64,000 nt of DNA, from the NCBI GenBank assembly GCA_009775095.1, contig VSOZ01000018.1, positions 10,125-74,124 of the forward strand, in the 5' to 3' direction. Positions 18,402 through 27,978 of the stretch are shown here, in pieces. How positions within the stretch are numbered: position 1 is the stretch's first letter; every line of letters starts with the position of its first letter. The position numbers were made by a program, and so were the translations under genes. This DNA is from Muribaculum sp. (GTDB taxonomy: Bacteria; Bacteroidota; Bacteroidia; Bacteroidales; Muribaculaceae). Under the pieces are notes generated by a model, which worked only from the letters and a program-made list of their open reading frames with translations, was not told where the DNA came from and made no database searches.

Positions 18402-18857
18402 ATGAGCAACTGGTTTGAAACTAAAGTCCGTTATGACAAAATGATGGAAAACGGAATGCAGAAGAAAGTCAACGAACCCTATATGGTCGACGCGCTCAGC
18501 TTCACTGAAGCCGAAGCACGCACTATCGAGGAGCTTACCCCGTTTATCTCGGGCGACTTCTCGATATCGGCTGTAAAGCGCACCAACATATCGGAAATAT
18601 TCTGGGACGACGCGGCCGACAAGTGGTATCACGTCAAAGTCAACTTCATAACACTTGACGAGAAGACTGCCGTAGAGAAGAAAACCACAACCCACATACT
18701 CGTGGCCGCTAACGACTTCCGCGGAGCTCTCGACAACTTCATGGAGGGCATGAAAGGCACTATGGCCGACTTTGAGATAGCATCCATAGCCGAGACCAAC
18801 ATAATGGATGTTTACAAGGCCAAACTCGCCAAGACCGAAGCCGCACCCGAAGCATAA
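18402..18857 (+). CDS. DUF4494 protein
   Basis: 151 residues, cytoplasmic, acidic. It matches the Bacteroidetes-restricted DUF4494 family by its opening SNWFETKVRYDKMMENG and the central EIFWDDAADKWYHVKVNFIT. Function unknown. In many Bacteroidales it sits immediately before the YggS-type PLP protein, as here with 11 bases between them, so a shared housekeeping role is plausible but not shown. No metal or catalytic motif is visible. Confidence 0.85.
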   Translation: MSNWFETKVRYDKMMENGMQKKVNEPYMVDALSFTEAEARTIEELTPFISGDFSISAVKRTNISEIFWDDAADKWYHVKVNFITLDEKTAVEKKTTTHILVAANDFRGALDNFMEGMKGTMADFEIASIAETNIMDVYKAKLAKTEAAPEA

Positions 18858-18868
18858 GCGCAACGTTT

Positions 18869-19543
18869 ATGGACGGAACAGGACAACGGATAATGGAAAT
18901 AAAAGCGTCGCTCCCCGAGGGGGTGACGCTTGTGGCCGTATCTAAATTTCACCCCGCGGAAGCCATAATGGAGGCCTATGCCACAGGCCACCGCATATTC
19001 GGCGAAAGCCGCGCCAACGAGCTGGTAAGCAAAGCCAACGAGCTGCCCGACGATATCGAGTGGCACTTCATAGGCCATCTGCAGACCAACAAGGTGCGCG
19101 CTGTCATGCCTTATGTGGCATGCATACACAGCATCGACTCGGAGCGCCTGCTGCGCCTTGTCAATACCGAAGCGGCACGCATAGGTCGCACGGTTAATAT
19201 ATTGCTTCAGGTGCATGTAGCCCGCGAAGAGACCAAGTTCGGCTTCACTCCCGAAGAGTTTGACGGGCTGATGGCAAGCGGCATACTCAACGAGCTGCCG
19301 GCGGTAAAAGTCAGAGGCGTCATGGGCATGGCAAGCAATGTCGACGACGATGACAGGATAGCAGCCGATTTCCGGGCCATAAAAAATATGTATGACAGAC
19401 TGAAGGAAACTATCACACTGGATGACGGAACAGTATGCGACACTTTAAGCATGGGCATGAGCCACGATTTTCGCCTCGCCATAGAGTGCGGCAGCAACAT
19501 GGTGCGTATCGGCACCACGATTTTCGGTGAACGGGAATACTGA
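18869..19543 (+). CDS. YggS/PROSC-family pyridoxal phosphate homeostasis protein
   Basis: 224 residues folding as the alanine-racemase-like TIM barrel that binds pyridoxal phosphate and buffers its free pool. Lys26 in LVAVSKFHP is the expected Schiff-base lysine, and IFGESRANEL, WHFIGHLQTNK and LSMGMSHDF are the family blocks. The start at 18869 leaves about 20 residues before the lysine strand, as is usual. An alternative ATG at 18893 would leave only about 13. The enzyme has no known catalytic activity. Loss disturbs amino-acid and PLP balance in other bacteria. Confidence 0.92.
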   Translation: MDGTGQRIMEIKASLPEGVTLVAVSKFHPAEAIMEAYATGHRIFGESRANELVSKANELPDDIEWHFIGHLQTNKVRAVMPYVACIHSIDSERLLRLVNTEAARIGRTVNILLQVHVAREETKFGFTPEEFDGLMASGILNELPAVKVRGVMGMASNVDDDDRIAADFRAIKNMYDRLKETITLDDGTVCDTLSMGMSHDFRLAIECGSNMVRIGTTIFGEREY

Positions 19544-19652
19544 AATTGCGCGCCATAATATGTTTTAGAACATAACGATTTCCGGCAGTGAAAAAAAATA
19601 ACTAATTTTACGAAATTAACCTAAACTACAATAACCAATCATTAAAATAGTC

Positions 19653-21056
19653 ATGGAAACAAAAAACAATTCCAACGGACGACTGATAGCGATCATTGCA
19701 ATGTTCTTCCTATTTGCGATGATCTCTTTTGTCACAAATTTGGCCGCCCCCATCGGCACAATCTGGGGAAATGAATTTGAAGGAAACAGCGTATTAGGCA
19801 TGATGGGCAACATGATGAACTTCCTTGCCTATCTGTTTATGGGTATACCCGCCGGCAATCTTCTGGTTAAGATCGGCTACAAAAAGACCGCCCTCTGGGC
19901 CATGGCCATCGGTGTCATCGGTCTTTTCGTACAATACCTGTCAAGCATCGTAGGCACGGAGTCGCCCGTATTCTCGATGCAGTCAACTATTGACGAAAAC
20001 GGCGTAGCCGTCGTTCGTGAATTTACAGTCCGCTGGAACTTTATAATATATCTGCTCGGTGCATTCATATGCGGTTTCTGCGTGTGCATGCTCAACACCG
20101 TGGTCAACCCCATGCTCAACCTGCTTGGCGGCGGCGGCAACAAGGGCAACCAGCTTCTCCAGACCGGAGGCGCGCTCAACTCCCTCTCCGGCACATTGAC
20201 TCCGTTCTTCGTTGGCGCGCTCATAGGACAGCTCACCAAATCGACCACCATGCAGGCGGTAACTCCTCTGCTGTTCATCGCAATGGGCGTGTTTGTAGCC
20301 GCATTTATCGTCATATCATTTGTAACCATACCCGAACCAAACCTGTCAAAAGGTGGCCAGAAACGCGTAAAATACAGCCACAGCCCGTGGAACTTCCGTC
20401 ATACGGTGCTCGGCGTTATCGGTATATTCATATATGTAGGTATTGAGATCGGCATCCCCGGTACTCTCAACTTCTATCTTGCCGACCAGAAAGGCACAGG
20501 TGCGGGAGTCATCGGCGACGCATCGACCATAGCCGGAGCTATCGTAGCCATCTACTGGCTTCTCATGCTTGTAGGCCGTAGCCTCAGCGGCGCCATCAGC
20601 GGCAAAGTATCGACCCGTGCTCAGCTCATCACCGTATCGGCAGTGGCCATAGGCCTTGTCATCGGAGCCATATTCATTCCGAAATCAGTCACCGTCAGCG
20701 TACCGTCATTTGTATACAGCGGCATCAACGGCGAGATAGCCACAGTGCCCGTAAGCGCGTATCTGCTCATACTCTGCGGTCTGTGTACATCGGTAATGTG
20801 GGGCGGCATATTCAACCTTGCCGTCGAAGGCCTCGGCAAATATACAGCACAGGCTTCAGGCATCTTCATGATGATGGTTGTAGGCGGCGGCGTTCTGCCC
20901 CTCATCCAGCAGTTCATAGCCAAAGAGGCCGGTTACATGACCAGCTACTGGCTCATCGTGGCATGTCTGGGCTACCTCCTCTTCTACGGTCTTGTCGGCA
21001 GCAAGAATGTCAACACCGACATACCCGTGACCGAGGACGAGCAACTCTATCTGTAA
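19653..21056 (+). CDS. MFS transporter, probable sugar permease
   Basis: 467 residues with about twelve membrane helices and no signal peptide. Helix 2 region reads MMGNMMNFLAYLFMGIPAGN and is followed by KIGYKK, as in the FHS/FucP branch of the major facilitator superfamily. A soluble-looking insert (about 105-130) sits between helices 3 and 4. The transketolase gene begins 41 bases after its stop, hinting at a pentose or hexose substrate feeding the pentose phosphate pathway. Substrate cannot be read from sequence alone. Confidence 0.82.
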   Translation: METKNNSNGRLIAIIAMFFLFAMISFVTNLAAPIGTIWGNEFEGNSVLGMMGNMMNFLAYLFMGIPAGNLLVKIGYKKTALWAMAIGVIGLFVQYLSSIVGTESPVFSMQSTIDENGVAVVREFTVRWNFIIYLLGAFICGFCVCMLNTVVNPMLNLLGGGGNKGNQLLQTGGALNSLSGTLTPFFVGALIGQLTKSTTMQAVTPLLFIAMGVFVAAFIVISFVTIPEPNLSKGGQKRVKYSHSPWNFRHTVLGVIGIFIYVGIEIGIPGTLNFYLADQKGTGAGVIGDASTIAGAIVAIYWLLMLVGRSLSGAISGKVSTRAQLITVSAVAIGLVIGAIFIPKSVTVSVPSFVYSGINGEIATVPVSAYLLILCGLCTSVMWGGIFNLAVEGLGKYTAQASGIFMMMVVGGGVLPLIQQFIAKEAGYMTSYWLIVACLGYLLFYGLVGSKNVNTDIPVTEDEQLYL

Positions 21057-21097
21057 GAACCAAACTATCCAACTATTTTACCTCATAACAGTAATTC

Positions 21098-23128
21098 ATG
21101 AATAAAGATCTTATGAACCGCGCAGCCGACAACATCAGAGTGTTGGCCGCGTCTATGGTAGAAAAAGCGAAATCGGGACACCCCGGAGGCGCTATGGGAG
21201 GCGCTGATTTTGTAAACGTTCTTTACTCGTCGTTTTTAGTGACCGATCCTGACAATCCCACTTGGATCGCACGCGACCGCTTCTTCCTCGATCCCGGTCA
21301 TATGTCATCGATGCTCTACGCCGTACTCGCACTTACCGGCAAGTACACTCTCAACGAACTCAAGGAGTTCCGTCAGTGGGGCAGCGTAACTCCGGGACAC
21401 CCCGAAGTACACCCCGAACGCGGCGTTGAGAACACTTCCGGCCCGCTCGGTCAAGGCCATGTAATGGCTGTAGGCTGCGCCATTGCCGAACGCTTCCTTC
21501 AGGCCCGCTTCGGCGACTGGATCGCCCACAAGACCTATGCCTTCATCTCTGACGGTGGCATTCAGGAAGAGATCTCGCAGGGTGCCGGACGCTTGGCCGG
21601 ATACCTCGGACTGAGCAATCTCATCATGTTCTATGACAGCAACGACATCCAGCTCTCGACAGAGACCAACGCGGTGACAACCGAAGACACCGCCGCCAAA
21701 TATCGTGCATGGCACTGGAATGTAATCGAAGTCGACGGCACCGACCCGCTCGCCATGGCAGGCGCGCTCGAAGCCGCAAAAGAGGAGAAAAAACGTCCTA
21801 CTCTTATAATAGGCAAGACAGTGATGGGCCGCGGAGCAGTCACCGCCGACGGTGCTTCATATGAAGGAAAATGCTCTACTCACGGCAACCCGCTCAGCAA
21901 GTCTGGAGCTTCTTACGAAAAGACAATGGAAAACCTCGGCGCAGACCCCACCGATCCGTGGCACATATGGGATGACGTCAAGAAGCTGTACGAAGACCGC
22001 GCAGCCCTTCTCCGCGAAGAGGTTAAAGCCCGTCATGAGGCCGAAGCCGCTTGGCGTGCAGCCAATCCGGAGCAGGCAGCCGTTCTCGACGGATACCTTG
22101 CAGGCAAACTTCCCGACATCGACTGGAAAGCCATTGCCCACAAGCCCAATATCGCCACCCGTCAGGCTTCGGCCGACGTTCTCGCCGAACTTGCCAAGAA
22201 GGTAGGCAACATGATCGTGGCATCGGCTGACCTTGCCAACTCCGACAAGACCGACGCATTCCTCAAGAATACAACTCCGCTTACCCACGGCGACTTCACG
22301 GGCGCATTCCTCCACTGCGGTGTGGCAGAGCTAACTATGGCCGCTCTCATGAACGGTATAGCCCTTCACGGCGGTATGATCGGCGCATGCGGCACATTCT
22401 TCGTATTCTCCGACTACATGAAACCTGCCGTACGTATGGCCGCCCTCATGGAACTCCCCGTGAAATACATCTGGACTCACGACGCATTCCGCGTAGGCGA
22501 AGACGGTCCTACCCACGAACCCGTGGAGCAGGAAGCTCAGATACGCCTTATGGAGGAGCTCCGCAACTTCAAGGGCGATCCGAGCATGCTCGTACTCCGT
22601 CCGGGCGACGCAGCCGAAACTTCGGTATGCTGGAAGATGGCCATGGAAAACGACAAGACTCCCACCGCCCTCATCCTCAGCCGTCAGGACATACCCGACC
22701 TGCCCGCAAGCAGCGGCGACCGCTATCAGGAAGCCCTCGGCGCGGAAAAGGGTGGCTATGTAGTCGTTGACGCAGCCAACCCCGCAGTAACTCTCGTAGC
22801 CAACGGCTCGGAAGTGTCGCTGCTCGTAGAGGTAGCCAATCAGCTTGCCGCCGAAGGCGTTGCCGCACGCGTGGTATCTGTTCCCTCTATCGGCTTGTTT
22901 GAGTGCCAGCCCGAAGCCTACCGCCACAGCGTAATCCCCGCTGACGGCAAGGTATTCGGTCTTACCGCCGGCCTCCCCTCCACCCTTCGCGGCGTGGTAG
23001 GACGCAACGGCGAGGTATTCGGCCTCGACCATTTCGGCGCATCGGCACCCTACAAAGTGCTTGACGAGAAATTCGGCTTCACCGCTCCCGCAGTGCTTGC
23101 CCTCGTAAAAGCCTACATCAAAAAGTAA
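21098..23128 (+). CDS. tkt: Transketolase
   Basis: Thiamine-diphosphate enzyme moving two-carbon units between sugar phosphates in the pentose phosphate pathway. 676 residues, full length. The N-terminal thiamine-binding domain has KSGHPGGAMGGAD and the Mg/TPP motif SDGGIQEEISQGAG. The pyrimidine domain has THGDFTGAF, then THDAFRVGEDGPTHEPVEQ with the substrate histidine, and LRPGDAAET. The C-terminal domain ends near residue 676. Expression probably follows the upstream MFS gene. A strong terminator lies 22 bases after the stop. Confidence 0.95.
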   Translation: MNKDLMNRAADNIRVLAASMVEKAKSGHPGGAMGGADFVNVLYSSFLVTDPDNPTWIARDRFFLDPGHMSSMLYAVLALTGKYTLNELKEFRQWGSVTPGHPEVHPERGVENTSGPLGQGHVMAVGCAIAERFLQARFGDWIAHKTYAFISDGGIQEEISQGAGRLAGYLGLSNLIMFYDSNDIQLSTETNAVTTEDTAAKYRAWHWNVIEVDGTDPLAMAGALEAAKEEKKRPTLIIGKTVMGRGAVTADGASYEGKCSTHGNPLSKSGASYEKTMENLGADPTDPWHIWDDVKKLYEDRAALLREEVKARHEAEAAWRAANPEQAAVLDGYLAGKLPDIDWKAIAHKPNIATRQASADVLAELAKKVGNMIVASADLANSDKTDAFLKNTTPLTHGDFTGAFLHCGVAELTMAALMNGIALHGGMIGACGTFFVFSDYMKPAVRMAALMELPVKYIWTHDAFRVGEDGPTHEPVEQEAQIRLMEELRNFKGDPSMLVLRPGDAAETSVCWKMAMENDKTPTALILSRQDIPDLPASSGDRYQEALGAEKGGYVVVDAANPAVTLVANGSEVSLLVEVANQLAAEGVAARVVSVPSIGLFECQPEAYRHSVIPADGKVFGLTAGLPSTLRGVVGRNGEVFGLDHFGASAPYKVLDEKFGFTAPAVLALVKAYIKK

Positions 23129-23150
23129 AGTAACTCATACTTTATACGGA

Positions 23151-23184
23151 AGGACCGGTCATCTGCTGATCGGTCCTTTTTTTG
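23151..23184 (+). terminator. Intrinsic terminator after transketolase
   Basis: AGGACCG (23151-23157) pairs with CGGTCCT (23171-23177), followed directly by a run of seven T. Confidence 0.9.
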
Positions 23185-23281
23185 AATGCCAATATACTAT
23201 AAGGCACCGTTGTAGACAGAAATGGCATATTATTATACAGAATTATCCCAACGACATACTACGCGATAACGGTTAAAACTT

Positions 23282-23289
23282 TAACTTTG
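23282..23289 (+). promoter_or_regulatory. -7 box of the acyltransferase gene
   Basis: TAACTTTG, a perfect -7 match, 37 bases before the start codon. No convincing -33 element at the right spacing. Confidence 0.5.
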
Positions 23290-23326
23290 CACAATATCAC
23301 AAAACAGAATATTCAACTATTTTTTA

Positions 23327-24457
23327 ATGAAACGTATAGTTTTCTTGGATTTTATCAGGGTATTCGCTTGCTTTCTTGTTATTCTCGTACATGCGAGTGA
23401 AAATTTTTACGGGGCTCCGGGGTCGACCGACATGGTCGGGCCGCAGGCATTCTTGGCTACTGAAGCCGACCGGTTATGGGTTTCAATTTACGACGGCTTC
23501 TCACGCATGGCGGTGCCGTTGTTCATGATCGTCTCGGCCTATCTTCTTGTGCCGATGAAAGACGGCATGACTGCCGGAGAGTTTTATCGCAAACGCTTCG
23601 CCCGCATCCTTCCGCCATTTTTCATCTTTATGATTCTTTACAGCACATTGCCGCTTTTATGGGGCCAGATATCTGCCGACACCTCACTGACCGATCTGTC
23701 GCGCATATTTTTGAATTTCCCCACACTTGCCGGCCACCTGTGGTTCATGTATCCGCTTATAAGCCTGTATCTGTTCATCCCGATCATATCGCCGTGGCTA
23801 AAGAAAGCCACCGCAAAAGAAGAGCGTTTCTTCATACTGCTATTCATTATATCGACCTGTATGCCGTACCTCAACAGATGGTGCGGAGAAGTGTGGGGCC
23901 AATGTTTCTGGAACGAATACCACATGCTCTGGTACTTTTCGGGCTACTTGGGCTATCTTGTCATGGCACATTATATAAAAGTACACCTTGACTGGAGCCG
24001 CAGAAAGCGCCTCGTCATCGGCTCGGCGGCTATGCTGATCGGAGCCGTGCTCACGATTTACTCATTCTATACACAAGCCATACCCGGTCAGATACACCCC
24101 ACCCCCCGGCTGGAAATCGGATGGGCCTTCTGCACCGTCAACTGCGTGCTGCTCACCGCAGGCACCTTCCTGATGTTCACCTGCATCGACCTCAAAAAAT
24201 CGCCGGCTATAATTACGGAAATGTCGGAACTAAGCTACACGATATATCTCATGCACATATTTTGGCTCGGCCTGTGGGTCGGTATTCTTAAAGACACATT
24301 GTCGTTGCCCACCGTAGCGGCTATTCCGGCCATAGCGATATGCACATTCATATGCTGTTACCTCACGGCTAAAATATTAGCGCTTATGCCCTACAGCAAA
24401 TGGCTATTCGGCACCGATGTATCGCAAAAGCGCCCTGCTGAAAAGGTTTTATGTTAA
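23327..24457 (+). CDS. Acyltransferase family 3 membrane protein (OafA/WecH-like)
   Basis: 376 residues with about ten membrane helices. The opening RIVFLDFIRVFACFLVILVH carries the conserved Arg and His (His22) of acyltransferase-3 proteins, which O-acetylate or succinylate surface glycans at the inner membrane. FSRMAVPLFMIVSAYLL and LWFMYPLISLYLFIPI are further family blocks. No SGNH domain is attached, and the length is that of a stand-alone WecH-like enzyme. It has its own -7 box and is flanked by terminators or promoters, so it is monocistronic. The acceptor glycan is unknown. Confidence 0.85.
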   Translation: MKRIVFLDFIRVFACFLVILVHASENFYGAPGSTDMVGPQAFLATEADRLWVSIYDGFSRMAVPLFMIVSAYLLVPMKDGMTAGEFYRKRFARILPPFFIFMILYSTLPLLWGQISADTSLTDLSRIFLNFPTLAGHLWFMYPLISLYLFIPIISPWLKKATAKEERFFILLFIISTCMPYLNRWCGEVWGQCFWNEYHMLWYFSGYLGYLVMAHYIKVHLDWSRRKRLVIGSAAMLIGAVLTIYSFYTQAIPGQIHPTPRLEIGWAFCTVNCVLLTAGTFLMFTCIDLKKSPAIITEMSELSYTIYLMHIFWLGLWVGILKDTLSLPTVAAIPAIAICTFICCYLTAKILALMPYSKWLFGTDVSQKRPAEKVLC

Positions 24458-24485
24458 TTTTTAAAATATTATTTTGCTCATTCAC

Positions 24486-24516
24486 TTGCATTAAGCCGGA
24501 AAAAGTCGTAACTTTG
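24486..24516 (+). promoter_or_regulatory. Promoter of the rpsF-rpsR-rplI operon
   Basis: TTG at 24486-24488 and a perfect -7 box TAACTTTG at 24509-24516, spaced 20 bases. The leader to rpsF is about 37 bases, too short to show a convincing S6:S18 leader fold by eye. Confidence 0.8.
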
Positions 24517-24557
24517 CCGTCGCTTTTTAAAAACTTATATTAAACAACGTAATTAGT

Positions 24558-24923
24558 ATGAACCACTACGAAACCGTTTTCATTTTAACTCCCGTTTTGT
24601 CTGATGCTCAGATGAAGGAAGCGGTAGACAAGTTCAAAGGCGTGATTACAGAAAACGCCGGAACAATTGTCAATGAAGAGAATTGGGGACTGCGCAAACT
24701 TGCATACCCCATCCAGAAGAAGTCGACCGGCTTCTACACCCTTGTAGAGTTTGATGCAAATCCTGATGTTATCAAGAAGCTCGAGACTCAGTTCCGTCGC
24801 GACGAGCGCGTATTGCGTTTCTTGACTTTCCGTCTTGACAAGTACGCTCACGAGTATGCAATCAAACGCCGCACACTTAAAGGTGCAAAACAAAATTCAC
24901 CCGTAGAAGAAAAGGAGGACTAA
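24558..24923 (+). CDS. rpsF: 30S ribosomal protein S6
   Basis: 121 residues. The family is recognised from NHYETVFILTPVLSDAQMKE at the start and LAYPIQKKSTGFYTLVEF in the middle. S6 pairs with S18 on the platform of the small subunit. Here rpsR follows three bases after its stop, the usual Bacteroidetes order without ssb between. Length is slightly above the E. coli core because of a charged C-terminal tail ending in EEKED. Confidence 0.97.
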   Translation: MNHYETVFILTPVLSDAQMKEAVDKFKGVITENAGTIVNEENWGLRKLAYPIQKKSTGFYTLVEFDANPDVIKKLETQFRRDERVLRFLTFRLDKYAHEYAIKRRTLKGAKQNSPVEEKED

Positions 24924-24926
24924 ATC

Positions 24927-25196
24927 ATGGCACAGGCTCAATCAGAAATTCGCTATCTCACTCCGCTTTCAGTGGACGTAAAGAAGAAAAAATATTGTCG
25001 TTTTAAGAGAAGCGGCATCAAGTATATCGACTACAAAGACCCCGAATTCCTCAAGAAGTTCCTCAACGAGCAGGGCAAACTGCTTCCCCGTCGTATCACA
25101 GGCACTTCGCTCAAGTTTCAGCGTCGTGTGGCACAGGCTGTAAAGCGCGCCCGTCACTTGGCTCTGCTTCCCTACGTAACCGACTTGATGAAATAA
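24927..25196 (+). CDS. rpsR: 30S ribosomal protein S18
   Basis: 89 residues, basic. The core KYCRFKRSGIKYIDYKDPEF and the C-terminal RRITGTSLKFQRRVAQAVKR are the S18 signature that contacts rRNA and S6. It is the middle gene of rpsF-rpsR-rplI, with 21 bases before rplI. Confidence 0.97.
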   Translation: MAQAQSEIRYLTPLSVDVKKKKYCRFKRSGIKYIDYKDPEFLKKFLNEQGKLLPRRITGTSLKFQRRVAQAVKRARHLALLPYVTDLMK

Positions 25197-25217
25197 TCTT
25201 AACAACAGACAGTAATT

Positions 25218-25664
25218 ATGAAAATTATATTGAAAGAAGACATCACCGGTTTAGGCTACAAGGACGATGTCGTTGAAGTAAAAAACGGCTACGGCCGTAA
25301 CTACCTCATCCCTCAGGGCAAGGCAGTGATAGCTACTGAATCGGCTCTCAAAGTACTCGCTGAAAATCAGCGTCAGCGTGCCCACAAGCTCGCTAAGATC
25401 AAAGCCGACGCAGAGGCTCTGGCAGCAGAACTCGAGAAAGTGGCTCTGACCATTACAGCCAAGACCAGCGCCGCAGGCACTATCTTCGGCTCGGTAAATG
25501 CCGCCACTATCGCCGAAGAGCTTGAAAAACTCGGAAAGAACGTTGACCGCAAGCTTATTGTCATCAAGGGCGCCATCAAAGAGCCCGGCAAATACTCTTG
25601 CACCGTCAATCTTCACAAGGAAGTCGCTGTCGAACTTCCCTTCGAAGTTATTGCTGAAGAATAA
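25218..25664 (+). CDS. rplI: 50S ribosomal protein L9
   Basis: 148 residues. The N-terminal domain KIILKEDITGLGYKDDVVEV and GYGRNYLIPQGKAV is diagnostic. A long connecting helix (about 45-75) and the C-terminal domain (about 78-148) follow. L9 binds 23S rRNA near the L1 stalk. It is the last gene of the operon and is followed 27 bases later by a strong hairpin terminator. Confidence 0.97.
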   Translation: MKIILKEDITGLGYKDDVVEVKNGYGRNYLIPQGKAVIATESALKVLAENQRQRAHKLAKIKADAEALAAELEKVALTITAKTSAAGTIFGSVNAATIAEELEKLGKNVDRKLIVIKGAIKEPGKYSCTVNLHKEVAVELPFEVIAEE

Positions 25665-25691
25665 TCAATTCCAAAATACTATTCATAACGT

Positions 25692-25727
25692 ACGGGAAAA
25701 CGTCGCGATGACGCTTTCCCGTTTTTT
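25692..25727 (+). terminator. Intrinsic terminator of rpsF-rpsR-rplI
   Basis: ACGGGAAA and its complement TTTCCCGT form the outer stem, with CGTC/GACG pairing inside and a T-run after the hairpin. Confidence 0.9.
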
Positions 25728-25836
25728 ATTTCGAGCCCTCCGACACTTAACATTTTCACCTTTTTGATGCTGTTCTTTTTTGATTGATTTCTTTTTACTA
25801 TCTTAGCGGTTATTATCATCACAGTTATCGAGAAAA

Positions 25837-27255
25837 ATGGCATGGTACTACATAGTATTGATGGCAGCTTACGTAGGCACGATAATAAGCCTTATCGCCG
25901 TTGTGCTGTCGGAAAACCGCAATCCGGTCAAGTCGTTGGCTTGGATTACGGTGCTGCTCATGGTGCCTGTATTCGGTGCGGTGCTGTACATATTCTTCGG
26001 CAGGAGCCTTAAAAACACACGTATGATAACAAGGCGCAACCGCCGCAGGTTGCGCAAGCGCGAGTCGTTTAAAAGCATCGACATAGCGTCGCTGCCGCTC
26101 ACCCAAGCGAGCAAACAGCAGATAAAAATGGCCCGCACACTTAACGGCTCCATATACTATCCCGGCAACAAGATAGACATATTCACCTCGGGCCGCGCCA
26201 AGTTTGACGCACTCATCGCCGACCTGCAGAACGCACGCTCCTACATACATCTTGAATATTACATCTTTAAAGATGACAAGATAGGCAACACCATAGCCGA
26301 CATACTGATAAAAAAGGCCGGCGAAGGGGTAAAAGTGCGCATCATTTACGACCACATAGGCTCACTGTCGACCAAAACAAAATTCTTCAAGCGAATGGCT
26401 GATGCCGGAATAGACGTATACCCGTTTTTCAGAGTCACGTTCCCGGTATTCGCCACCCGCATAAACTGGCGAAACCACCGCAAGATTGTAATAATCGACG
26501 GAGAGACAGGCTATATAGGCGGAATGAACATAGCCGACCGATATATCGAGGGTGTGTCCTATGGAGTGTGGCGCGACACACACGTGCGCATAAAAGGTCC
26601 GGCAGTAGGCGCCCTGCAATATGCTTTCGCCGTCGACTGGAGCTTCATGGGACAGTCTTTGCTCGATGAGAGCGCCAACACCGCCCGTCGCAACAAACCA
26701 CGCTTCAACGCCGGCATACAGATGATGACAAGCGGCCCCACAAGCCAGTGGAGCAATATAGCTATGGTGTTTCAGAAAGCCATAGCCAACGCCCGCAAAC
26801 GCGTATTCATACAGACCCCCTACTTCCTGCCCACCGAAAGCCTGCTGCGTACCCTTCAGACGGTAGCGCTCGCCAAAGTGGACGTAAGGCTGATGCTTCC
26901 GGCCAAAAGCGACTCGAAGATACTCACCTACGCCTCCTACTCCTACATCATGGAGTGCATGCTTGCGGGTATAAAAGTATATCTTTACGACGCCGGCATG
27001 CTCCATGCCAAGACAGTGCTCGTCGATGACGAGTTTGCCTCGGTAGGCTCGGCCAATATCGACTTCCGTAGTTTCGAGCACAACTTCGAGAGCAACATTT
27101 TCATATATTCACGCGAAGTCAACTCAGAGTTGAGCGATATATTTTTTGAGGACCTCAACAACTGCACGCGTCTGAGTACTTCGGTGTGGCGCAAGCGTCC
27201 GGCATGGCAAAAAGCCAAAGAATCAATGTTCAGGCTTCTAAGTCCGGTGCTCTGA
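25837..27255 (+). CDS. cls: Cardiolipin synthase, phospholipase-D superfamily
   Basis: 472 residues. Two N-terminal membrane helices (about 3-25 and 33-52) are followed by two HKD catalytic motifs: HRKIVIIDGETGYIGGMN near residue 214 and HAKTVLVDDEFASVGSANID near 390. The enzyme condenses two phosphatidylglycerols into cardiolipin at the inner membrane. Size and layout are those of bacterial ClsA. It stands alone between the rplI terminator and the promoter at 27302. Confidence 0.93.
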   Translation: MAWYYIVLMAAYVGTIISLIAVVLSENRNPVKSLAWITVLLMVPVFGAVLYIFFGRSLKNTRMITRRNRRRLRKRESFKSIDIASLPLTQASKQQIKMARTLNGSIYYPGNKIDIFTSGRAKFDALIADLQNARSYIHLEYYIFKDDKIGNTIADILIKKAGEGVKVRIIYDHIGSLSTKTKFFKRMADAGIDVYPFFRVTFPVFATRINWRNHRKIVIIDGETGYIGGMNIADRYIEGVSYGVWRDTHVRIKGPAVGALQYAFAVDWSFMGQSLLDESANTARRNKPRFNAGIQMMTSGPTSQWSNIAMVFQKAIANARKRVFIQTPYFLPTESLLRTLQTVALAKVDVRLMLPAKSDSKILTYASYSYIMECMLAGIKVYLYDAGMLHAKTVLVDDEFASVGSANIDFRSFEHNFESNIFIYSREVNSELSDIFFEDLNNCTRLSTSVWRKRPAWQKAKESMFRLLSPVL

Positions 27256-27301
27256 CAGCCGTCAGTCGACATACATGACGATAAATTTTAAGACAAAACT
27301 A

Positions 27302-27331
27302 TTGTATTATAAGATATTTGTATTACTTTTG
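27302..27331 (+). promoter_or_regulatory. Promoter of the zapB-like/zapA genes
   Basis: TTG at 27302-27304 and a perfect -7 box TACTTTTG at 27324-27331, spaced 19 bases, 17 bases before the start codon. Confidence 0.7.
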
Positions 27332-27347
27332 TAAAAATTTGGTATAA

Positions 27348-27641
27348 ATGGCGAGCGATTTACAGCAGACACTGCAACGTATCAGCCGTAAAACGGAGTT
27401 TTTAACCGAGCGCTATAACGAAGTGCTCCGAGGGAAAACAAGCGCTGAAGCCCGCGTCAAAGAATTGGAGCAGACCGTGACAAGTCTTAATGAAGAGATA
27501 AGACAGTTGAAAAGTCGTATTGAATATCTGACAGTTGTCACAGTAGCTCACCCCGACCGTCGCGACGTAGAGTTAAGCAGGGCCAAGTTAACCAAATTAG
27601 TGCGGGAAATCGACAGATGCATCTCGGAATTAAGCGAATGA
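27348..27641 (+). CDS. Small coiled-coil protein upstream of zapA (ZapB-like)
   Basis: 97 residues. Most of the chain is a predicted coiled coil with heptad-spaced Leu/Ile (ARVKELEQTVTSLNEEIRQL). No membrane segment or signal peptide. It begins 17 bases after a promoter and is followed five bases later by zapA. By size, coiled coil and neighbourhood it looks like a divisome accessory protein comparable to ZapB, but there is no sequence signature strong enough to name it. Confidence 0.72.
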   Translation: MASDLQQTLQRISRKTEFLTERYNEVLRGKTSAEARVKELEQTVTSLNEEIRQLKSRIEYLTVVTVAHPDRRDVELSRAKLTKLVREIDRCISELSE

Positions 27642-27645
27642 TGCA

Positions 27646-27939
27646 ATGAAAGATAAACTGAATATAACCATAAAGGTAGCCGACCTTGCCCATATAGGCA
27701 TGCAGGTTGCCCGAAAAGACGAAGAAGCCGTAAGACTTGCCGAATACTACGTAAACCGTGTGTGGAGCAAGTGGATGGGTGAAAAGCCACAGGACAAAAC
27801 GTCAAAGGACGTGTTAGGCATGGTGGCCGTACATTTCGCCAAGCTCTATGTGCTTGAACAGCGCAAAAACGAGATAACGGACGAAATGTTGCGTAAATTC
27901 GAGGAAGAGCTCGACCGGATATTGCTGAAAGTCGACTAA
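27646..27939 (+). CDS. zapA: Cell division protein ZapA
   Basis: 97 residues of the ZapA family, which bundles FtsZ protofilaments at the division site. The start KLNITIKVADLAHIGMQV matches the N-terminal beta-strand domain that contains the conserved strand in ZapA proteins. The C-terminal half is a coiled coil (VHFAKLYVLEQRKNEITDEM). Length is typical. It lies five bases after the coiled-coil partner gene and 115 bases before rny. Confidence 0.85.
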   Translation: MKDKLNITIKVADLAHIGMQVARKDEEAVRLAEYYVNRVWSKWMGEKPQDKTSKDVLGMVAVHFAKLYVLEQRKNEITDEMLRKFEEELDRILLKVD

Positions 27940-27978
27940 TTCCGTCATATATTCGGTAAAGCATATTAAAGTTTAACC

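Noticed and set aside
24517..24557. S6:S18 autoregulatory leader
   Set aside because: The leader is only about 40 bases and shows no clear stem with the expected CCG bulge.
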